A DNA stretch of 64,000 bases, from positions 496,001 to 560,000 of the forward strand of contig JAGTXZ010000009.1 in NCBI GenBank assembly GCA_018398575.1, given 5' to 3'. A program made the translations under genes and the position numbers. Source of the DNA: Ampelomyces quisqualis (lineage: Eukaryota; Ascomycota; Dothideomycetes; Pleosporales; Phaeosphaeriaceae). The notes under the pieces are model-generated. The model was given only the letters and a program-made list of their open reading frames with translations, made no database searches and was not told the origin of the DNA. This document shows, in pieces, positions 33,409 through 45,002 of this stretch (within the stretch, counting starts at the first letter, position 1; each line of letters starts with the position of its first letter).

Positions 33409-36400
33409 ATGTCGTTAGCCAGGGCTCCTTCCTCGCCGCGCGACACCTTCACCACCTTCACCGACGACATGGCCGCGGCGGCCGGCCCATCGTCGGCCTT
33501 TGAGTCGTCGACCTTCTCAAAGCACGTGAGCATCGCCGTCGATGACGAGATTGGCTCCGCGTCCATCTCGCCGTCGGGAAGAGACGTCGTGCTCGCAAGC
33601 CAGAGCGGCTTGCGCATCATTGACCTCGACAACCCGTACTCCCTGCCGCTCTACATCCCAAACCACTTCTCGTGGAAAGTGGCTGATGTCCAGTGGTCTC
33701 CCTTCGCAGCGCGGGCAGAATGGATTGCCTCCACGCGAAACCAACAAGCGCTCGTCTACAACCTCTCCATGCCCTTTGACAAGAAGGCGCCCATCCAGTT
33801 CACCTTGCGGGCCCATGACCGCGCCATTACAGACATCAACTTCTCCGCCCACCACCCTGATCTTATTGCGACATGTGGCATGGACAGCTATGTTTTTGTG
33901 CACGATCTACGCGGCCCCCAAGTTCCGCTCAAGCTTGCAGACTGGGAGGCTGGCGCGCACCAAGTGAAGTGGAACAGACAGAATGACAAGATCATTGCAA
34001 GCTCCCATGATAAGTACCTTCACATCTGGGATGTACGCCATGGCACCAAGCCCCTTTCGACCATTGCTGCGCACTCGACCAAGATCTATGGCATTGACTG
34101 GAACCGTAATGATGCGAAGAAGATCATGACATGCTCGCTTGACCACACTATTAAACTGTGGAACAATGTCGGCATCATCACTGACATCACCTCTCCACGA
34201 CGCACGATACCTACCAGGTACCCTGTATGGAGGGCTCGCCACACTCCTTTTCCCCACGGCATCCTCGCTATGCCCCAACGCGGTGATTCGAGTCTTTGGA
34301 TGTACAAGCATGTCAATGACAGCCCCCAAAACGAATTCGAAACAAAGCCAGCACATGAGTTTGTGGGCCACGAGGCAGGCAGTCAAGTTCGAGAGTTCCT
34401 CTGGCGTTCACGTGGCTCTACCGAGGGTAATATCGATAACAGAGAGTTTCAGCTAGTGACATGGGGCACAGACAACTACCTACGCCTCCATCATATCCCT
34501 CCAGTATTACTCGAGTCCACAATAGGCTACCGCAAGGGTGATCCACTTCTCGAGAAGCCCGCCACGACTCGGGGAGGGGCAATCTATGTTACCTATCGAG
34601 ATGGCCCCATCGAAACCGCTACCTCGACAGCTCAAAACGATTTCGGCCCTACGCGCACACAGCCGAAAGGAAACCTCTCGACATTGCTTCAGAAGTCCTC
34701 TCTTAGCGACTTCAACCATCCGACGCCTTTGACACAGACATATCTGTTCCCTCGAGAATCGATGACTGCGACACCAATACGTAGGACAGACCCTCGTGTG
34801 GTCACCCACATCACTTGGATGGAAGGCATCAAAGTCGGTGACGGGAAGGACGAGCTGGCGCATCTTCGTCGTCGCTCAGATCAAGGCATCCGCAAGGAGA
34901 ACCAGCCATTCCAAGAGCAGCACGACTTGAACGCTGAGATCTCTTATGTAGGAAATAAGTACAAGAAGCTCATTTTTGAGTCCATCGATGTTCCTGGTCG
35001 TAGCATCACAATATCTTTCAACGGTCCATGGGGTGAGCTCGATTCAGCCACCAATGAAAGCAAGCTTGTGTTCCTCCGTTTTACCATACAGTTTCCAATC
35101 GGATATCCCAAGGCTACAGGTGGTGGAGATTGGGACGCGAGTGAACAACCACTTCAAATAAAATTTGAGAGAACCACAGCAGCCATTAGCCAGGAGGAAC
35201 AGGAGAGACTAACAGAAAACATGGATCACATTGCCGAGACATGTGCCTCTCAGCACCGCGAAGCCTTGGAGGCTGTTTTATCCTATGCGCTCGGCGAACG
35301 TGGCCTACACGACAGTCTGCACCAGGAGGTTGACCAGCCGATCGAGGACTTTGGACCAATACCAGGAGAGGAGAGTTCTAGCGACGAGGACGAATTGCCA
35401 CACGAGGGCGAGTTCACTACTGACGTGATGCAATCTTCTCACACGAATGCTAACATTCCTCTCCCTAATCAGTGTTCTGTACGCTTCTCGGCTTCTGGTT
35501 CCCTCGTAGTCGCGAGGATACCCACGATCAAATCTGCTCCTGTCCCTGGGGCGATATTTCGGATTGATAGGCGTCTCCATCACGGTCCGAACAAGGATGA
35601 CATTTTCGACTCTTTCGGTCGCTTTACAGCTCATCGCGCTCACGACTCGGACAATGGCTCCTCCCCAGCATCCTCCATAGGCTCTTGGGAAGCCTCGAGT
35701 TCACCTTCGTCTGACTCTGGCTCTGAGCAGGTTACAAATGCACACATTGGGAATTTCCAGCCGCCCATGGCGTGGCAAAAAGCGGCATCTAGATTGCAGT
35801 CGCGCAATTCTCTCCCTTCTTCGAGCGGTGCGGGTAAAGCGGCTCCTAAGCCTAGGTCCGTGGTATCTATTTGGTCTTTGAGTATGCAGGAGTTTGTACC
35901 CAGCAAACGTAGCCTTGCGGAGGAGTACAGGATCTTTGGCCCTGGACCAGGAGTTTGCGAGCACAACGCCAACGTGGCGAGGCGTTATGGCCATGAGGAC
36001 CTGGCGGACATCTGGATGCTTTGCAAGCTAATTTTGAATAATGAGATACCCTTGGAGATTATGCCCCAGCAACACAGGCGAGAACAGGTTCTCGTGCTCG
36101 CCAGGAAAGCTCTTGTCAGAATCAAACGCAAAGACAGTGGGCTGGACCTTCAGTTTGACGAGGTAGAGACGGTGACCAATGCCAAATTGACCGGACGGAT
36201 CAAATGGGGAAACCATGCTGTCGTGACCTGGCTGGTACCGGCTTTATTTGACCATTTCGAACGCCTAGCTGATGTGCAGATGCTTGCAATGTTGTCTTGC
36301 ATCTTTGCCGAACCTGCCGCGCGTGAAGGAGTGACGTCGACTATGGCGAAAATGAGACATTCACACCTTCCCATGTCCATGGAAGCCCCTGCTTTCTCGT

Positions 36401-38241
36401 TGGATTACTTCTCCTCGGCCGACGCTGCGTGGAGTTTGTTCAAGCCTACCATCTCGATACCGTCTACGCCCGCTCACTCTCGTTATGCCACACCTGTTGG
36501 CGACCTGGGGGCTCAGCGGCTAGCGAAAAACGTTGGCGTCTATGGTAGTCATGGCAGCTCCAATGGGCCTTGGGGCAGCGACACGGTGCCTAGTGACCCC
36601 GTAACGCCTTATTCGACCGGCCACACGCCGCCACTGCTCTCAAGGACATCGACTATAAGAAGTGCTCATACAACCAGCCATACGCCTTGCTCAACGTCGC
36701 CAGAACAGAGTCACACAACGTTGAAGAAGAGCTCGACAGCCAATTTTGCGAGCGCCGTAGCTGCTCTTTCACGGCCTTTTGCAAATGCCATGTCTTCATC
36801 GCCACCGGTCAAGTCACATACAGAGGATCTGTCGACGTCTGCGCCAACGACTGGTGTCACGTGGGGGACGACGACGTTTTACGGCAGCGACAATTTCGAT
36901 CGCCGTGGTTTAGCACCATCTCGTGGCAAGCACAGCAAGCAGGCTAGCCTTGGCCAGGCTGATGGTAGCAATCTGACTGATATGTACGAGTCTGACTCGG
37001 ACTATGAGAGAATCGAGGAGGACGACGATTGCGCAAACCAGGGCGCTACTGAACATACTCGCCCCATCACATCAGGCGACAGCGACGGCAGTGACGGCCA
37101 AGGAGCTATCAAGGTGAAATTGAAGAATCAAGATCAGTTCGACGACGAGGCCTGTGTGAGCAGACCATTGCTGGACATGAGTAAAGATTGGCTGTATCGT
37201 GCTTGGAGGGAGCAATACGCTGAAATGCTAGGTTGTTGGGGCTTGGCCAGTGCCAGGGCCGAGGTGGTCAAGTTCAATGGTCTAGTATCATACTTTACAC
37301 CACAAGCCTCGCGCACTGCCGCCCCTTCTGAAAAAGTGTACATGTCCATCAAAAAGAGTAGCGAGACAGAAAGCGAGGCCGCAGCATCGAGTCGTCCCTC
37401 GAGAACCTCGACCATGCTGGCGGCCCCCTGTGTCGATGGCAGTAGCGCCAAGCAAACGCCAGTGGGATCCTTGGGGAACTTTTCGTTCAACCCAGAAGCA
37501 CGGGAATTTCAACCTGGCACGACGACCTGTGCACCCATGGACGAATATGCACTGGCACCAGCCACTTTCAACACGGCTGAGCAGTACTTGAAGCTATCCA
37601 TTCCCACGCCAACACCAAGCAAAGAGGTGGACGAAACCCTCGGCGGGCTGGGTGTCTCTCCTGGACAGAACAAGCTACATGCGAAGCAAAGCCGGCCGGC
37701 CAGACTCGGCCTTTCACGAGCAACCTCGAACGCATCGGGCTCTTCTTGGGGTCTGGGTGGGGCGGGCGGATCTGAGCCAATCTACAGCTGCAGCATCTGC
37801 TGGATCCGAGTCTGTGGCCGCGTCTACCTGTGTCCTGCATGTCTGCATGTAGCGCACTTTGAGTGCATGGACGACGAGCTTGGTATGGATGTTGGTGAAT
37901 GTGTGGTCGGGTGCGGTTGCGGTTGCGGGTGTGGTATTGAGGGTGATGACGCGCGCAGCAGAATGGAAGCGTACATTGACCAAGTCCGCGCTGCCCATGC
38001 GGCTGGCGTTGCGTGGGACGAGAGGGACGAGAGTGGCGGCTGGGCGTCTGGCGTCGTCGAGACAGGCGCTCTGAGCAGCATGGGCCCGGCTCAAGACGAG
38101 AAGAGGGGGGATCGAGATGGGGGCCGGGCGAGTGGACGGGCAAGCAAGACGGGGAGCCCAACGCCTCCGACCAGTACGCCGAGGAAGAAGGAGAAGAAGG
38201 CGAAGAGGAAGCCGAGAGCGTCGGGGCTGAGTTACTACTGA
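33409..38241 (+). CDS. MTC5: SEACAT/GATOR2 subunit Mtc5 (Sea3, WDR59 homologue)
   Basis: A single uninterrupted frame of 1610 residues. The first 350 residues form WD40 repeats (for example WSPFAARAEWIAST, YLHIWDVRHG, DHTIKLWNN). An RWD-like domain lies at about 505-630, with PGRSITISFNGPWG, FTIQFPIGYP and a following helix. A C-terminal RING-like zinc domain at about 1458-1510 starts CSICWIRVCGRVYLCPACLHVAH. WD40, RWD and RING in this order identify WDR59/Mtc5 and separate it from WDR24 and MIOS, which lack RWD. The protein sits at the vacuole or lysosome in the complex that relieves inhibition of TORC1 in response to amino acids. Long Ser-rich linkers (about 700-800 and 1000-1250) make it larger than its animal counterpart. 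A later start at 33469 (MAAAAG) is possible. Confidence 0.9.
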   Translation: MSLARAPSSPRDTFTTFTDDMAAAAGPSSAFESSTFSKHVSIAVDDEIGSASISPSGRDVVLASQSGLRIIDLDNPYSLPLYIPNHFSWKVADVQWSPFAARAEWIASTRNQQALVYNLSMPFDKKAPIQFTLRAHDRAITDINFSAHHPDLIATCGMDSYVFVHDLRGPQVPLKLADWEAGAHQVKWNRQNDKIIASSHDKYLHIWDVRHGTKPLSTIAAHSTKIYGIDWNRNDAKKIMTCSLDHTIKLWNNVGIITDITSPRRTIPTRYPVWRARHTPFPHGILAMPQRGDSSLWMYKHVNDSPQNEFETKPAHEFVGHEAGSQVREFLWRSRGSTEGNIDNREFQLVTWGTDNYLRLHHIPPVLLESTIGYRKGDPLLEKPATTRGGAIYVTYRDGPIETATSTAQNDFGPTRTQPKGNLSTLLQKSSLSDFNHPTPLTQTYLFPRESMTATPIRRTDPRVVTHITWMEGIKVGDGKDELAHLRRRSDQGIRKENQPFQEQHDLNAEISYVGNKYKKLIFESIDVPGRSITISFNGPWGELDSATNESKLVFLRFTIQFPIGYPKATGGGDWDASEQPLQIKFERTTAAISQEEQERLTENMDHIAETCASQHREALEAVLSYALGERGLHDSLHQEVDQPIEDFGPIPGEESSSDEDELPHEGEFTTDVMQSSHTNANIPLPNQCSVRFSASGSLVVARIPTIKSAPVPGAIFRIDRRLHHGPNKDDIFDSFGRFTAHRAHDSDNGSSPASSIGSWEASSSPSSDSGSEQVTNAHIGNFQPPMAWQKAASRLQSRNSLPSSSGAGKAAPKPRSVVSIWSLSMQEFVPSKRSLAEEYRIFGPGPGVCEHNANVARRYGHEDLADIWMLCKLILNNEIPLEIMPQQHRREQVLVLARKALVRIKRKDSGLDLQFDEVETVTNAKLTGRIKWGNHAVVTWLVPALFDHFERLADVQMLAMLSCIFAEPAAREGVTSTMAKMRHSHLPMSMEAPAFSLDYFSSADAAWSLFKPTISIPSTPAHSRYATPVGDLGAQRLAKNVGVYGSHGSSNGPWGSDTVPSDPVTPYSTGHTPPLLSRTSTIRSAHTTSHTPCSTSPEQSHTTLKKSSTANFASAVAALSRPFANAMSSSPPVKSHTEDLSTSAPTTGVTWGTTTFYGSDNFDRRGLAPSRGKHSKQASLGQADGSNLTDMYESDSDYERIEEDDDCANQGATEHTRPITSGDSDGSDGQGAIKVKLKNQDQFDDEACVSRPLLDMSKDWLYRAWREQYAEMLGCWGLASARAEVVKFNGLVSYFTPQASRTAAPSEKVYMSIKKSSETESEAAASSRPSRTSTMLAAPCVDGSSAKQTPVGSLGNFSFNPEAREFQPGTTTCAPMDEYALAPATFNTAEQYLKLSIPTPTPSKEVDETLGGLGVSPGQNKLHAKQSRPARLGLSRATSNASGSSWGLGGAGGSEPIYSCSICWIRVCGRVYLCPACLHVAHFECMDDELGMDVGECVVGCGCGCGCGIEGDDARSRMEAYIDQVRAAHAAGVAWDERDESGGWASGVVETGALSSMGPAQDEKRGDRDGGRASGRASKTGSPTPPTSTPRKKEKKAKRKPRASGLSYY

Positions 38242-38856
38242 CGAGGCGACGCACGTGACCTTGTTTCGGCCGCCTCTGGCTTGCTCATCAGCTGCTCGGC
38301 AGCCAGCGTCTAGACGTGTGTCGACAGCGCGATGAGACAGGCATGGGCCAGACTCGAGTCGAGGTCCCTCTTGCGCAGTGGATGGCGGTGGACGGCAGGG
38401 ACGGCAGGGATGGCAGGGCTGATGCTGGTGGTTTGGACTCTGGAGAAGATGCACGGCGGCTTCCAAGTTCCAGCGCACACGGTACCACGCGCACCCTGGA
38501 CTCGAGGCCGCCCGCGATGCACGAGCGGGCGCACAAGCCTGGGTCCACGGCTCCAAGGGCGGGCGCAGTGGCGCACTCGATATTGGGACATGTCGTACAA
38601 TAGCGGCCTCGACGTGTGGGCATGGACTCGTGAGCCACCCCACGTCGTCGGCTGTGGTGCCAAGTCGACTCCACTTTAAGATGGCGACCGTCTCTCCGCC
38701 GCCGTCGCCCAGCTGCCCGTGAAGCCGAAGCCGTGAAGCAGCGAAGCAGCGAAGCCGCCAGCCAGGGAAGCAGCCCACAAGACCCCGCTGGCCGCCCAGA
38801 GCCCCCCATGCTGGCGCCTCGACGCAGCGTTGCAGCCCCCCCCCAGACCGCGGCAG
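38242..38856. other. Intergenic: promoter of the Zn2Cys6 regulator
   Basis: 615 bp of GC-rich sequence between the MTC5 stop and the regulator start. Open frames on both strands here are products of high GC content and carry no motif. Confidence 0.45.
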
Positions 38857-41379
38857 ATGGCCGAGACGCTCATCATTTCATCTCCCGCCCCTGCCCGCAG
38901 CCGCGCGGAGGCTGTTCCGACCGTCCCCACGCCCGTCGACTCGCAGCCCCGCGCCGACACGGCCGCCGTCACCAAGAGGAAGCAGTCCAAGAGCCGCAAC
39001 GGTACGCTGGCCGCCCGTCTGCCTCCCCCCGCTGACCGCCGCAGGCTGCATCACCTGCAAGAACAAGCGCCTCAAGTGCGATGAGACGAAGCCCACCTGC
39101 AGGCAGTGCGCCAGGCGGTCCGTCACGTGCGGCGGCTACAAGAAGGACTTCAAGTGGCGGCCCTTTGAAGAGCCCAACGTGCCGGGCAGGCACTCGAGCA
39201 AGCCGCAGAGACGTCAGCCCACCGCCCACCTTCACTGACATTTCCTGCGCGCCTCTGACATGCACAGACGCTGAGAACCAGCCTGCCACCTCCGCCGCCT
39301 CCGCACCCATCACCAACTTCCTCCCCCCGAATCTCCACCATACCTACTACGGGCTTCCTGGCTCCGCTCAGCATGTCTTCTACCCACCACCACCACCACC
39401 ACCACCGTCCACACAGTACTCCACGCTTCACCGGCTTCCGCTTCACGCATCCTTCTCCCACGTGTCCTATCCACCGACTGAGAACCCGTATGCCGTGCCA
39501 CTGTCATCGCCCTACTTGATCACCCCACAGTCCATCTCGCCCGTCGCTTCTTTCGCCCCGGGCTCCCTGGCGCCATCACACAGCCCCTTCGGCTCAGAGA
39601 GCACCAGGACGCGGCAGAGCAAGGCCACGGCGTCCTCGAGCGTCTCTCCTCGCCAATCACCGCGGCTTGTAGATCTTCTACAGCCCGGCACCGACCTCAC
39701 TGTGCCCCCCAAGGAGTATGACTCTTTCATTTCTCAGCATGAATCCATCTACCAGCCCACGGGCCTGACGCCTCCAGCGGACCCGGCAGATGACCGTGCC
39801 GACGAGCTACCACGCAGCATCAATCTTGATTCCGAGGCCTGGGTCATGCGACTCCCGTCACCCACACCGTCGAGCTCTTCAAGCTCTTCGTCCGACTCGC
39901 CCCCTGTACCAATGCTTGTGCAACCTCAGTTCTCCCTTGCTTCGCCAGAAAGCCTCACGCGACGGTACGATAGAGACACGTGTGGCGTACTCTCGGTCAA
40001 AGATGGCCCCACAGAGAACCCCTGGCGAACGCTTGTATGGCCGCTTGCCCGCGACTGCCCGGCCCTGTATCATGCCATCGCCTCCATGACGTCGTTCCAT
40101 CAGAGCAAAGAGATGCCATCTATGCGCATCCAAGGGATTGACCACATGCGCACTGCCGTTCATGCACTAGCTGCAGGCCTGCAGAACATGCGCTTCGATG
40201 CAGCCATTTCGACAACCCTCGTGCTCGCCTTTTCCGAGTCCTGGGATCAGCATATCAGCACCGGTATCAACCACATCAAGGGTGCCAAGCTATTGATCAA
40301 TCAAGCGCTTGTGCAACATCGCCAGGCTCCGAAGCAGGGTGAAGAATGGGCGCGCCTGAAATTCCTCTGCAACACCTGGATATACATGGATGTCATTGCG
40401 CGCTTGACCTCGCAAGACGATGGTGAGAACAACGACGTGGATTTCGTTCATGAAAGCATTTATGCAAACGGCGAGGTCGACAGTAAATTGGATCCGTTGA
40501 TGGGCTGCGCTCACACACTCTTCCCAATAATTGGCCGCGTCGCGAATCTTGTCAGGAAGGTAAGGAGAACGGACAGTAACGGGCCAAGTATTGTTTCGCA
40601 AGCCGTTCATCTCAAGGCACAACTCGAAGAGTGGACTCCGCCATCGTTTATTGAAGATCCCGAGGACGAAACTACGAGCCCGCACGACTCGATCAAGACA
40701 GCAGTCGCCTACCAGTATGCAACATTGCTATATCTCCACCAAGCTGTACCAGAAATCCCATCGCAACCCTCCAGTGTTCTCGCTAAACGGGTGCTTTGCG
40801 AGCTAGCCACTGTAGAGCCGCGCTCAAGATCCGTCATCGTGCACATCTACCCACTCATGGCGGCAGGCTGCGAGGTCATGGATCATGAAGATCGAGAGTG
40901 GGTCAAACAGCGCTGGGGCTTCATGTCATCACGTATGAAGCTTGGCATCCTTGAAAAGACACTGGAGGTCACGAAAGAAGTCTGGTGTCGCCGCGACGCC
41001 TTTGCTGTCGAACGCAGGATGCTTGACGATATGCGAAGCGACAGCTTCTCGCCAAGCACACCACTCAAACGCGATTTTGACTCTTTCTTTGGAGACTTCC
41101 AGACCGCTAGTAACTTTGGCTGGTTAGACGCCGGGCCGAAGCGCAGAGCGATCAACTCCATGTCGGCGTATGCTGTGCCTGTACCGAGCCCTGTCATCCC
41201 AGAGGCACCTAGAAGAAGGCAGACGTCGAGTGGTAACACGGAATTTCTTGAGCATGAGTTCACAGTCAAGGGTCGATTACACTGGCTCGGTGTGATGAAG
41301 GACTGGGAATGGGAAGGCAAGTTGCATCAACTCCTACATCTCGGGTTTGTTGCTAACCCTAATAGTGCTTCTTGGCTAA
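38857..41379 (+). CDS. Zn(II)2Cys6 fungal transcription factor
   Basis: Four exons (38857..39001, 39045..39212, 39268..41316, 41366..41379) give 791 residues. The binuclear zinc cluster (Cys at about residues 50, 53, 60, 67, 70 and 77, starting CITCKNKRLKC) is formed across the first splice and would bind CGG-type half sites. A long proline/serine-rich linker containing a His/Pro run leads to a fungal-specific transcription factor domain (for example NPWRTLVWPLARDCPALYHAIASMTSFHQ). The last intron, 41317-41365, has a GC donor (gcaagt) with a ctaac branch and atag acceptor; using it the protein ends DWEWEVLLG, the usual ending of this family. If it is not spliced, the frame reads on to 41612 with unrelated sequence (843 residues from 39081). 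Targets are unknown; no pathway genes adjoin it. Confidence 0.85.
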
Positions 41380-43445
41380 GCCCTATTTTGATGAATGACT
41401 CCATGAATGATTTTGATTTACGACAGTGCTATCGTTTGAGTTTCTTCTTGCGCAACTTCTCATCGCCCATCTTGGCGATTACACTTTTGAGCGAGCACCA
41501 GCAAGGCATGTACACGATCACGACGACATTTTCATATCCGGCAGTGACAGAAGGCACATTGGCCGATATCTTTTACGCCACTATCACGCGATATACATTC
41601 TTCTTCGAGTAATTTTAAATGATTTACCTTGGCGGTGTTTGTAAGAGGTACTATATAGTGGCTATGAAGCTAGGCTTCAGCGGTCCTCAGTCTGGACGCG
41701 GTTGGGCTCTGGATAATGCTGTTAACTATCAATGGAAGAGTCACGAGTTTGCGAATCTTCTTCTGCCGTCACACACGGCCTGGATGGAGCCCAATTCTGC
41801 TCCCAATGCGGACCGAAGTGCATGCCGAGCGGGTACACATTCAAGGGAAAGATTTGTTCTAGCGGCATGATATACCTCAAACGTCATGTTATGCGATTGA
41901 CCATGCCCTGCTCTACCTTATTCTCCTACAATTACCACATGACGAGCTAATTAAATCCGATGTACCACCTCGGCGTCCAGTCACCAACGTGCCCGCACAG
42001 CATACACAGCATGCAAAGTGGCTTGAACACCAGACCACCGTCCTGCGCCGAATACTTGCTACAGTGGCTTTTACGGACTCGGAGACTGTCAAAAGCAGCC
42101 ACTGTTGCAGTGGCAGCCTGTCATTTACCTGCCGTACCTGAGCTGTGCCTGGCGGAGCAATCTTCACCAGCTCTGCACCTACACACACGTGAACGCAATC
42201 ACATGACAAGCGTCGAGAGGCAACTCACACAGTATTGTACCCACACTAGCCGACCAGCCACCGTCTTCAAGCGTCTCAACATCCTGCAAGACCAATCACA
42301 CCGGTTCGCACACATACAAGATTCTCTTTGGAAGTTCGCAGTACATTCTGGAATAGGACATGGTCGCGCACAAAGGATTATGCGCATACCCGTTGCGCTA
42401 AAAAGGTTGTGACATGTTCGTGATGGGCATGCTTGTGCTCGGGCTTTGGCGACGGGGAAGTCGTACCCGATCGCAAACTTGCAGGTACCGGTAGGTACTC
42501 GAAGCGATTTGGAATATTCGACGCGTCCCTGTCCCCATCAGGACGCTACAAGGGGGCCGCCCGGAAACAGTGCATCTACACATCAAAGCTTCCTTGTGCA
42601 ACGCCAATCTCATCGTTACGCCCTCCTATCCAACCCCGTTACGCCCCCCTATCAAATTCACGTCCCTCTTCCCCTCCCTTCTAGAAACTCCCGTGCGACG
42701 AATATGTATACTCTTGTGCCCAGCAACCAAAATTCCCTACCCGTCTCCCATGTACCGTACCTCTCACACACACACGAATCAACAACGCTTGTTTATATCA
42801 AATCGAACCAACACACCACCTCTTTCCCAGTCGCAGTCGCACTACTCCGTACAAAACGCGCTAACCCCCCTTATCCTTGCAATAACGTCCTTTCCTCTAC
42901 ACTCTACACTCTTTGTCCAAACCCTGTCCCCCCCCCCTTTGTCCCCTGGGTGTAAGTTACTCGTCGGCAGGATGTAAAGCACGCTACATTGCGACCAATG
43001 TAGTTGGCGTGGTTTCGTCGAGCGGTCGCGCATGGAATCGATGCGGGTAGCGGGGGGGTGATGCGCGCTTGCTGTGCGTAACGGGTACACTGGCGTATTG
43101 GTGGCGAGAACCGGGGGGGCGGGGGATGGTACGGTCCAGTGGGGAGGTGTGGGGGGTAAGATGCGGTGCACGGAGGGGCGGGTGGGACAGTGATGGAGGC
43201 GGGGACCCGGGGAGTGAGGTGGACGGGTTGGGAGGATGGGTATAGATAGGACTGGGGGTATTTCCAGAGGAAGGATTGAAAGGGATTCGTTAGGTTGAGT
43301 ATGTACGTAGGGCTATATGGCTTGTGGAGTGGGGTATAGAATGCTTTGGATGGAAAATAAAAATATATCCCGTGCCTGGATGTTAATAGGGAGAAATGTG
43401 TTGTGCCTAGATTCAATGCCTTGGCCTGGAAAAACTCACCATGGA
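41380..43445. other. Intergenic, no gene seen
   Basis: About 2 kb between the regulator stop and the glycosylase stop, which faces it. The 42.5-43.3 kb part is strand-asymmetric: C-rich up to about 42.96 kb, then G-rich from about 43.0 kb, with poly-G runs. That creates open frames without coding character. Confidence 0.45.
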
Positions 43446-45002
43446 CTAGTTTCGCTCCGAAACAGAGCCTTCGCTGTCAGAAGCTTCAATCTCTGCGTCA
43501 CTGACCAGATCGCTCAAGACACTGCTTTCGGCATCACTCCCGCCACTCATCGCCGCCTCGTTCTCATCCTCACTAACAACACTCTTCTTCCCCTTGTTCT
43601 TCTTCGGACTCGCGCCTTCCCCACCAGCATCTTTCCTCCCACCACTCCTCTGTACAAGATGTTCAATCGGACATCCTTCATCCCACCCCGCGCTTCCTTC
43701 GCTCGTAATCGCCCTGCATCGCGGACAGCTCTTGCCATGTCTGATGAGCAGCTGGTGAAGGGGGTACTTTAAGTCATCTGGTACGCGCACTTCGCAATGC
43801 GCATATGTGCTGTTGCGAGTTGGGCCGGCGAATGGGCCTTTTGCGTTTGGGGCGAGCCCTGCGGCTTCACCTGCGGGAGGGACCCAGTTGAGCCACTTGC
43901 ACAGACGGAAGACGTGGGTATCGACTGCAAACGAGGGGCGTTGCAGGCAGAAAAGTAGGACGCAGGATGCGGTTTTGGGGCCAATGCCTGGGTAGCGAGT
44001 GAGGTGGGTGAAGGCGTCGTCGTTGGAAAGGAGGTGTAGATGATCGAGTGAGACGATGTCATTCTTCGCTTTCTCGACTTCAGTCTCCTTTTCGTCGGCT
44101 GGTTCGTGTTCCTCGCCGGCTGCTTCGGTGGTAGACGATTGCAAGGCTTTTCGGCGCTCTTGGTTTTCCTCCCAGACCATTTGCAAAATCTTCTTGATGT
44201 CTTTGCTTTTGACGTCTGCGAGGCCCCCGCTTTTGATGGCTTCAAAGATTTCTTTCTGGTCGGCTAGACGCACTTTATTCCAATTCACACTGCCCTTACC
44301 GACACCTTCCTTCAGAACGCCGAACTTGGCCACAAGCCCTGCAAAGGCACGAGATGAGTTGGTGCCTGATGTTGCTGCTGAGAGGCGCGTGCGGATCAGG
44401 GCATCTAAGACTGAAGGCACTTCACCGCAGCCGGAAACCTCGAGCGATGGCGTGGGAATAGTTTTGGGTGCTTGGACTTGGCCGTGAACCTTGGAAAGGA
44501 GGCGTGTTACTTCCTGGCACTCCTCGGCCGTAGGATGCGGCCAATTCGGGTAGGGTGTTTTGCCAGGTGTGAGACCGTAGGCATTATCCTTGGTTTTCTT
44601 CTTCGGAGAAGCATCCGTCGTGGTGGTCGCTTTTGCAACGATCTCGTCGACGTCTTCTTTTTTGACTCTGGTGGCCTTTGTACTCTTCTTTGGTCTTGAG
44701 GTCTTTTTCGCTGGCGAAGTGGCGTCCTCTTCTTCTTTGGCAGGCACATCAGGGATAGAACCAAGCCCATGCGGTAGGTCGTTGATGTCTTCTTCTTTCA
44801 CTGCATTTTTCTTTGCTCTCTTGGTGCTTTTCGGAGTAGGGAGTGTCTTGGCTTCATCCTGGGCCTCCTCTTGCTTCACCGCTTTCCTCTTACGCGCATT
44901 GCGAGGTACGGGTGTTGCCGGTGGGCTTGACAGTTGTACTGGCTCGTCCTTTACAACAGCTGCTGACTTGTTGCTCACAGAGCTCCTCGTAGCTCGCCCC
45001 AT
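43446..45002 (-). CDS. Endonuclease III-like DNA glycosylase (HhH-GPD family)
   Basis: A single exon of 518 residues. The N-terminal 160 residues are Lys/Glu-rich with several nuclear-localisation-like clusters and low complexity. The HhH-GPD core follows: SVLDALIRTRLSAATSGTNSSRAF, then the helix-hairpin-helix YPGIGPKTASCVLLF with the candidate catalytic Lys, and VDTH with the conserved Asp (about residue 361). Cys residues near the end of the core (SCPRC, GCP) are fewer and differently spaced than the four-Cys iron-sulfur cluster of classical endonuclease III. The protein is probably a nuclear base-excision-repair enzyme, although the damaged base recognised is not deducible. The C-terminus is an acidic Ser/Glu tail. 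A longer in-frame start upstream exists, but MGRATRSS at 45002 fits better. Confidence 0.85.
   Translation of the reverse strand: MGRATRSSVSNKSAAVVKDEPVQLSSPPATPVPRNARKRKAVKQEEAQDEAKTLPTPKSTKRAKKNAVKEEDINDLPHGLGSIPDVPAKEEEDATSPAKKTSRPKKSTKATRVKKEDVDEIVAKATTTTDASPKKKTKDNAYGLTPGKTPYPNWPHPTAEECQEVTRLLSKVHGQVQAPKTIPTPSLEVSGCGEVPSVLDALIRTRLSAATSGTNSSRAFAGLVAKFGVLKEGVGKGSVNWNKVRLADQKEIFEAIKSGGLADVKSKDIKKILQMVWEENQERRKALQSSTTEAAGEEHEPADEKETEVEKAKNDIVSLDHLHLLSNDDAFTHLTRYPGIGPKTASCVLLFCLQRPSFAVDTHVFRLCKWLNWVPPAGEAAGLAPNAKGPFAGPTRNSTYAHCEVRVPDDLKYPLHQLLIRHGKSCPRCRAITSEGSAGWDEGCPIEHLVQRSGGRKDAGGEGASPKKNKGKKSVVSEDENEAAMSGGSDAESSVLSDLVSDAEIEASDSEGSVSERN

Noticed and set aside
37568..38778. Minus-strand frames of 228 and 354 codons
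   Set aside because: Antisense to the C-terminal part of MTC5 in GC-rich sequence; Arg/Pro/Ser-rich, no motif.
41380..41612. C-terminal extension of the Zn2Cys6 regulator
   Set aside because: Lies beyond a good GC-AG intron whose removal gives the family-typical ending; kept only as an alternative.
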